Below are positions 6,679 to 10,204 of a stretch of 10,204 nt of DNA, piece after piece; the stretch's first letter is position 1, and every line of letters starts with the position of its first letter. The notes below the pieces were generated by a model, which made no database searches, was not told the DNA's origin, and worked only from the letters and a program-made list of their open reading frames with translations. The stretch comes from Bacilli bacterium (GTDB lineage Bacteria > Bacillota_I > Bacilli_A > RF39 > UBA660): positions 1 to 10,204 of the forward strand of contig JAFUBK010000154.1 in assembly GCA_017460245.1 (NCBI GenBank), in the 5' to 3' direction. The position numbers were made by a program, and so were the translations under genes.

Positions 6679-7096
6679 CTTCATCAATTATTGTTAAATC
6701 CCCAGTATCTTCTTCGTCGATGTCATCATCATCTAAATCATCTTCTGTAATTTCATTGGTTTCTTCTTCTTCGATTACTTCTTCCTCTTCGATTTCGTCT
6801 TCTAATGATTCTTCTTCAATCTCTTCTTCATCTAATACGACTTTTACAGGATGGTGATCACGTAAATCCCACTTACCATCGTCTATTAGAACAAAATCTT
6901 TATCAGTTGTTAGTGATGTATAGTAATCACCAATTTTTTCGGCATAAGCATTTTCGCTTAAGTTTAATAAATCGCAGATTTTCTTAAACATTGTTGGAGT
7001 ATTTAATGGTTTTTTTTCTTCTAATAAAATCATTTTACTTAAGTCTATATATGAATAAAGTTCTAGCTGTTCTTTTGGCATTTTCGCAAGCTTCAT
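6662..7096 (-). CDS. rpoE: DNA-directed RNA polymerase subunit delta
   Basis: Delta is a Bacilli-specific accessory RNA polymerase subunit that raises specificity and recycling by displacing nucleic acid from the enzyme. The 144 residues have the two expected parts. A globular HARE-HTH domain (about 1-85) carries SYIDLSKMILLEEKKPLNTP, a helix KKICDLLNLSE, YYTSLTTDKDFVLIDDGKWDLRD and PVKVV. A long, almost purely Asp/Glu tail (about 89-144) resembles the disordered tail of B. subtilis delta. The ATG has a perfect AAGGAGGT (7103-7110). It follows the DUF1934 gene by 45 nt on the same strand, so the two are probably co-transcribed; delta and YwiB-like genes are near each other in other Bacilli as far as I recall. 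A terminator overlaps the stop codon, and prfA follows from its own promoter. Confidence 0.95.
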   Translation of the reverse strand: MKLAKMPKEQLELYSYIDLSKMILLEEKKPLNTPTMFKKICDLLNLSENAYAEKIGDYYTSLTTDKDFVLIDDGKWDLRDHHPVKVVLDEEEIEEESLEDEIEEEEVIEEEETNEITEDDLDDDDIDEEDTGDLTIIDEEELED

Positions 7097-7141
7097 TATT
7101 TTACCTCCTTAAATAATTCTGAAAACATTTTATACATATTT

Positions 7142-7507
7142 TTATATGCTGTCAATAGTAAATTTAAAATTTAATTCAAATGTGTCAACTAACACTTTAT
7201 TTATCTTTAAATTATATTTGATTTTTATACTATTTTTTTCTTTTTTTAGAAAGATTGTATCTGTTTCAGTTATCATTTTTCCTTCTTTCATAATATATGT
7301 ACCTTTGACACTTTTATTATTAGAAAAGCCTAAAGTTATTTCATAATCTTTTTTTCTTTTTAACCAAATGATGTCGCTTAGAATAATTTTTGTGTTTACG
7401 CCACTGTCGTTATATATGATAGTATTATTATTTAACACACCTTTGCCTTCGTAGGTATGGGTTGTATCTTTTGATTTTAATGTGCATTTGATTTTTACTT
7501 TACTCAC
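7142..7507 (-). CDS. DUF1934 (YwiB-like) beta-barrel protein
   Basis: This is a 121-residue, lysine-rich soluble protein with no signal peptide. It alternates short beta strands in the order of DUF1934: MSKVKIKCTLKSK, THTYEGKGVLNNNTIIYN, VNTKIILSDIIWLKRKKDYE, ITLGF, KGTYIMKEGKMITETDTIFL, and a closing pair KIKYNLKINKVLVDTFELNF. The family is predicted to form a small lipocalin-like barrel and has no settled function. It is a little shorter than B. subtilis YwiB (about 140 residues). The start is GTG, set by an AAGGAAGTGAT site; an ATG two bases upstream is followed at once by TGA and cannot be used. It heads a unit with rpoE and diverges from the PBP gene. Assignment is by pattern, with fair confidence given the rpoE neighbour. 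Confidence 0.85.
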   Translation of the reverse strand: MSKVKIKCTLKSKDTTHTYEGKGVLNNNTIIYNDSGVNTKIILSDIIWLKRKKDYEITLGFSNNKSVKGTYIMKEGKMITETDTIFLKKEKNSIKIKYNLKINKVLVDTFELNFKFTIDSI

Positions 7508-7510
7508 ATT

Positions 7511-7521
7511 ATCACTTCCTT
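7511..7521 (-). promoter_or_regulatory. Ribosome-binding site fixing the GTG start of the DUF1934 gene
   Basis: AAGGAAGTGAT on the minus strand is one mismatch from the extended anti-16S pattern AAGGAGGTGAT. It is correctly spaced from the GTG at 7505-7507, while the overlapping ATG frame stops after one codon. Confidence 0.75.
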
Positions 7522-7526
7522 TGAAG

Positions 7527-7535
7527 ATTATAGCA
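7527..7535 (-). promoter_or_regulatory. Extended -10 promoter of DUF1934-rpoE
   Basis: The minus strand reads TGCTATAAT, a perfect extended -10, 19 nt before the GTG start. No convincing -35 is present at 17 bp (AGTAAA). It lies in the 99-bp divergent region shared with the PBP gene. Confidence 0.6.
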
Positions 7536-7606
7536 TATTTATTTATTTTTTTACTTATAATTTTTTTGTTTTTTCTAATAATAATGTTAGAAATGGAAGT
7601 GAATAT

Positions 7607-9550
7607 ATGCGAAGAAGAAAAAAACTACTTTTTATTATATGCATTATTCTCTTTTTTATAGCGTCTTATATGGGTATTTATTTGTATGCGATGATATCAC
7701 CTAGGCTGCCGATTGATGGCGCGAATGGTTATTATTTATATGATAATAGTGAAAATCTATATAATGCAGCTAGTGAAGATTGGATTAGTTTAGACAATAT
7801 TTCGTCTTATTTGGTTGAGGCAACAATTGCAGCTGAGGATAAAAATTTTTACAATCATCAAGGTTTTGATTTCTTAAGAATTGTTAAAGCTTTGTTTGTT
7901 AATATTAAATCAGGTGAGACTAATCAAGGTGCTTCGACGATTACTCAGCAATATTCTAAAAATTTATTTTTAAATTTTGATAAGACTTGGAAACGTAAAT
8001 TAAAAGAAGCTTGGATTACAATAAGGCTTGAAAGTCATTATTCGAAGGATGAAATTTTGGAAGGTTATTTAAACTCTATTAATTATGGTGGGACTTTTGG
8101 AATTGAAAATGCTTCGCAGTATTATTTTGGTAAAAGTGCGAATGATTTATCTTTAGCTGAGGCTTCGATGCTTGCCGGGATTCCTAAAAACCCTAGCAGG
8201 TATTCACCTTTAACTAATATTGACAAAGCTAAAAAAAGGCAAAAAGTTATTTTGCAAATGATGGTGGATAACAAATATATTTCGCTTGACGAAGCACAAA
8301 ACGCTTATAATACTTCACTTAATTATCATTCTTCTAAAAAAGAGGAAAATTTGATGATGATTAGATATTATCAAGATGCGGTTATGGATGAACTTGATTC
8401 GATTGATACAATTCCGGCTTCTTTTTTGGATACAGGAGGACTTAAAATTTATACTAATTTGGATATGAAGGCTCAGTCGATTTTAGAAGAAGCATCAAAT
8501 GATAATATTACTAATGATGAAATTGAACTTTCAGGGGTAATTATGGATCCTAAAAGTGGTAAGATTTTGGCGCTTACTGGCGGACGAAATTATAATAAAA
8601 GTCAGTACAATAGAGCAACTAAAGCAACTAGACAAGTCGGTTCTACTATTAAACCTTTTCTTTATTATTCGGCTTTAGAAAATGGGTTTACAGCGTCTAC
8701 TACTTTTACTAGTGAAAAGACAACTTTTACTTTCGAAAATAATAAAACTTATACTCCTAAAAATTATAATGATGAATATCCTAATAAGCCAATTAGTATG
8801 GCGGCAGCAATCGCATACTCTGATAATATTTATGCGGTTAAGACACATTTGTTTTTAGGCGATAATAATTTATCTAGTATTATAAAAAGACTTGGGATTA
8901 AGAATAGTGTTAGTGAACTTCCCTCTTTGGCTTTAGGCGCGGAAGAAATTAATATGATTAATATGATGCAGGGATATGCATCTCTTGCTAATGAAGGATA
9001 TAAGGTTAAACCTCATTTTATTAATAAAGTTACAGATATAGAAGGAAATGTTTTATATGAATATAATTCCAATCCGGAAAATATTTTAAATAAAAATACG
9101 GTTTATGTTTTAAATGAACTTTTAACAACTACTTCATCTAAAGAGTTTGTTGATTATAATACTCCTACGTGTTATAGTATTGCGCCTAAAATGAGCAGAA
9201 AATATGCGATTAAAAGTGGGACTACGGATACCGACAACTTGATATTTGGTTATACTCCTGACGTACTTGTTGGTCTTTGGACTGGATACGATGATAATAA
9301 AAGTGTTGATAATAAAGATAGTTCAAACATAAAAAACACTTGGATTGATATTATGGAAAAGTATTTAGATGGTACTAAAGAAAACTGGTATAAAACGCCT
9401 AATAATGTTGTTGGTGTGGCTGTTGATCCTGTAAGTGGTAAGATTGCTAGTGATGGTAGTAAGGCGAAGGTTTTATATTATATTAAAGGAACTGAGCCAT
9501 CTTCTGATTATACACTAGATGATTTGATTCCTACTGTTAAAACCGAATAA
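7607..9550 (+). CDS. Class A penicillin-binding protein (peptidoglycan glycosyltransferase/transpeptidase)
   Basis: This bifunctional enzyme polymerises lipid II into glycan strands and crosslinks stem peptides outside the membrane. The 647 residues begin MRRRKK, followed by one signal-anchor helix (about 7-29). The GT51 domain (about 40-215) shows catalytic E77 in EDKNFYNHQG (77-86), GASTITQQ (108-115), KRKLKEAWITIRLE (129-142) and ILEGYLNSINYGG (150-162). The transpeptidase domain (about 300-590) has all three motifs: STIK (346-349, nucleophile S346), SDN (405-407) and KSGT (536-539). A short C-terminal extension follows without recognisable PASTA repeats. The ATG has GGAAGTGA (7595-7602). 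TATAAT at 7556-7561 may be its -10, but I see no matching -35. It is the only plus-strand gene, divergent from DUF1934-rpoE and convergent with the CmpB-like gene. It shows that the organism has a wall. Which PBP1/PBP2 paralogue it is cannot be settled here. Confidence 0.96.
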   Translation: MRRRKKLLFIICIILFFIASYMGIYLYAMISPRLPIDGANGYYLYDNSENLYNAASEDWISLDNISSYLVEATIAAEDKNFYNHQGFDFLRIVKALFVNIKSGETNQGASTITQQYSKNLFLNFDKTWKRKLKEAWITIRLESHYSKDEILEGYLNSINYGGTFGIENASQYYFGKSANDLSLAEASMLAGIPKNPSRYSPLTNIDKAKKRQKVILQMMVDNKYISLDEAQNAYNTSLNYHSSKKEENLMMIRYYQDAVMDELDSIDTIPASFLDTGGLKIYTNLDMKAQSILEEASNDNITNDEIELSGVIMDPKSGKILALTGGRNYNKSQYNRATKATRQVGSTIKPFLYYSALENGFTASTTFTSEKTTFTFENNKTYTPKNYNDEYPNKPISMAAAIAYSDNIYAVKTHLFLGDNNLSSIIKRLGIKNSVSELPSLALGAEEINMINMMQGYASLANEGYKVKPHFINKVTDIEGNVLYEYNSNPENILNKNTVYVLNELLTTTSSKEFVDYNTPTCYSIAPKMSRKYAIKSGTTDTDNLIFGYTPDVLVGLWTGYDDNKSVDNKDSSNIKNTWIDIMEKYLDGTKENWYKTPNNVVGVAVDPVSGKIASDGSKAKVLYYIKGTEPSSDYTLDDLIPTVKTE

Positions 9551-9551
9551 A

Positions 9552-9582
9552 AAAGCATTTAGTTTTTCTAAATGTTTTTTTA
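9552..9582. terminator. Bidirectional terminator between the PBP and CmpB-like genes
   Basis: On the plus strand, AAAGCATTTAG (9552-9562), a five-T loop and CTAAATGTTTT (9568-9578) form an 11-bp stem with one G-T pair, then more T residues. The flanking A run (9549-9554) gives a T run on the other strand, so the same hairpin can end both convergent genes. It starts one base after the PBP stop, and the CmpB-like stop (9580-9582) abuts it. Confidence 0.85.
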
Positions 9583-10134
9583 GTTTAATACGCCATATAC
9601 TAATACATCTATTAGAAATAATAGGCCTAATGATATGGAAATTATTTGTAAAGTGTTTTCTTTGATATTTTTAGTTAGTTTTTTTAGTAGTGGAATTATT
9701 AAATATATTAATAGTAAACTAGAAATTCCAAAAAATAAGACTGAACGAAGACAAATATATCCATTTATATTACCATAGTTCCATATTTCTGTATTGTAAT
9801 CCCAAAGCCTTATCCCTTTAAATTCATAAAAAACATAACCTGTTATGTATTCTAACAATCCTGTTATTATAGAGCTTAGTACAAAAACTATGAAAGGATT
9901 TTTTTTAAGCTTATATGTTAGTAATGTTATAAATAAGCCGCCTAAAGCATAGATAGGAATCCATGGGCCATATGATGAACCTCTTTTTACGAAATAACCT
10001 AGATCTATTTTATAGAAAATGGTTTCATAAATAAAACCAAACACACCACTGATTACCATTATTAAAATTAATAAATATATTGTTTTGTTTAAGTTTATAT
10101 TGTCGTTTTTAAATATCAATAGTTTTTCTTTCAT
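9580..10134 (-). CDS. CmpB-like integral membrane protein (putative ABC-transporter type IV family)
   Basis: This is a 184-residue membrane protein with about five helices (roughly 18-38, 58-74, 80-101, 127-150, 162-182). Conserved features of the CmpB/DUF1113-type family are visible: GFIYET (33-38), FVKRGSSYGPWIPIYALGG (48-66), LEYITGYVFYE (94-104), LWDYN (110-114) and NINGYICLRSVLFFG (122-136). The family name implies a transporter, but no substrate or partner ATPase is established and none is encoded nearby, so the role is unknown. The ATG has AGGAAG upstream (about 10143-10148). A TATAAT (10155-10160) lies 20 nt upstream without a clear -35. It may instead be coupled by an ATGA overlap to a frame running in from the right edge. 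It converges on the PBP gene and shares its terminator. Confidence 0.88.
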   Translation of the reverse strand: MKEKLLIFKNDNINLNKTIYLLILIMVISGVFGFIYETIFYKIDLGYFVKRGSSYGPWIPIYALGGLFITLLTYKLKKNPFIVFVLSSIITGLLEYITGYVFYEFKGIRLWDYNTEIWNYGNINGYICLRSVLFFGISSLLLIYLIIPLLKKLTKNIKENTLQIISISLGLLFLIDVLVYGVLN

Positions 10135-10204
10135 TTGTTACTTCCTTTATTTTGATTATAAATTTTCATAAATATTGAATCTAAGTTATTTGATACTTCG
10201 TTAT
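10131..10204 (-). CDS. Possible C-terminal end of an upstream gene (runs off right edge)
   Basis: One minus-strand frame is open from the window edge for 24 codons, reading NEVSNNLDSIFMKIYNQNKG plus three residues, and ends in a TGA overlapping the CmpB-like ATG as ATGA. That overlap style occurs elsewhere in this window (2801-2804). The fragment is too short to recognise and a chance open frame is quite possible; a TATAAT inside it could equally be a promoter. Confidence 0.3.
   Translation of the reverse strand, partial: NEVSNNLDSIFMKIYNQNKGSNK

Noticed and set aside
6664..6830. Low-complexity GAA/GAT-rich tract that looks like a DNA repeat
   Set aside because: It is the coding sequence of the acidic tail of RNA polymerase delta, which is normal for this subunit.
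7096..7137. A 13-codon mini-cistron (MYKMFSELFKEVK) ending TAATG at the rpoE start
   Set aside because: It has no ribosome-binding site of its own, its end simply contains the rpoE Shine-Dalgarno sequence, and such short frames are common by chance.
7536..7606. A full plus-strand promoter for the PBP gene
   Set aside because: There is a TATAAT at 7556-7561, but at 16-18 bp upstream nothing resembles TTGACA, and the T-rich background makes a lone -10 weak evidence.
10155..10183. A promoter for the CmpB-like gene
   Set aside because: The TATAAT is perfect, but the -35 candidates match at only about three of six positions and the site lies inside a possible upstream coding frame.

Overview
The window is strongly AT-rich and reads as chromosomal core DNA from a walled, low-GC Firmicute of the Bacilli type. 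The evidence is a PolC-type DNA polymerase III N-terminus, an RNA polymerase delta subunit, a DUF1934/YwiB-like protein, strong Shine-Dalgarno sequences (AAGGAGGT) and a class A penicillin-binding protein, which implies a peptidoglycan wall. TAA is the usual stop, TGA is used once as a stop, and Trp is TGG, so the standard bacterial code applies. An uncultured gut Bacilli lineage (RF39-like or Erysipelotrichales-like) is my guess from style only.

Layout, reading the minus strand from right to left. A five-helix CmpB-like membrane protein (9580-10134) lies at the right edge and converges on a class A PBP, the only plus-strand gene (7607-9550); they share a bidirectional terminator. Divergent from the PBP is a DUF1934 gene followed by rpoE (delta), ending in a terminator. 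Then comes prfA (RF1) overlapping prmC. Next is a two-gene operon of an unrecognised repeat-bearing membrane protein and a small DUF1292-like protein. Last is rnr (RNase R) followed by the first 54 codons of polC at the left edge.

The most interesting locus is prfA-prmC. PrmC methylates the GGQ glutamine of release factors. Here its frame is interrupted by two TAA codons (5021-5023 and 5015-5017), yet recognisable PrmC C-terminal sequence continues in the same frame to a third TAA at 4826-4828, right before a terminator. The usual NPPY motif reads NQPY and the N-terminal domain is short. This is either a young pseudogene of a release-factor modification enzyme or, less likely, a gene whose full-length product needs stop-codon readthrough, which would make a feedback loop with RF1.

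The second point of interest is the 644-residue membrane protein. It has two ungapped 173-residue tandem units, one transmembrane helix and an extracytoplasmic tail, and I could not assign it to a characterised family.

Regulatory architecture is compact. Most minus-strand units have a perfect TATAAT only 16-25 nt upstream of the start codon, and all four terminators overlap or nearly touch the stop codon of the gene they end. No RNA genes, mobile elements or CRISPR arrays are visible, and no stretch over 300 bases lacks a gene.
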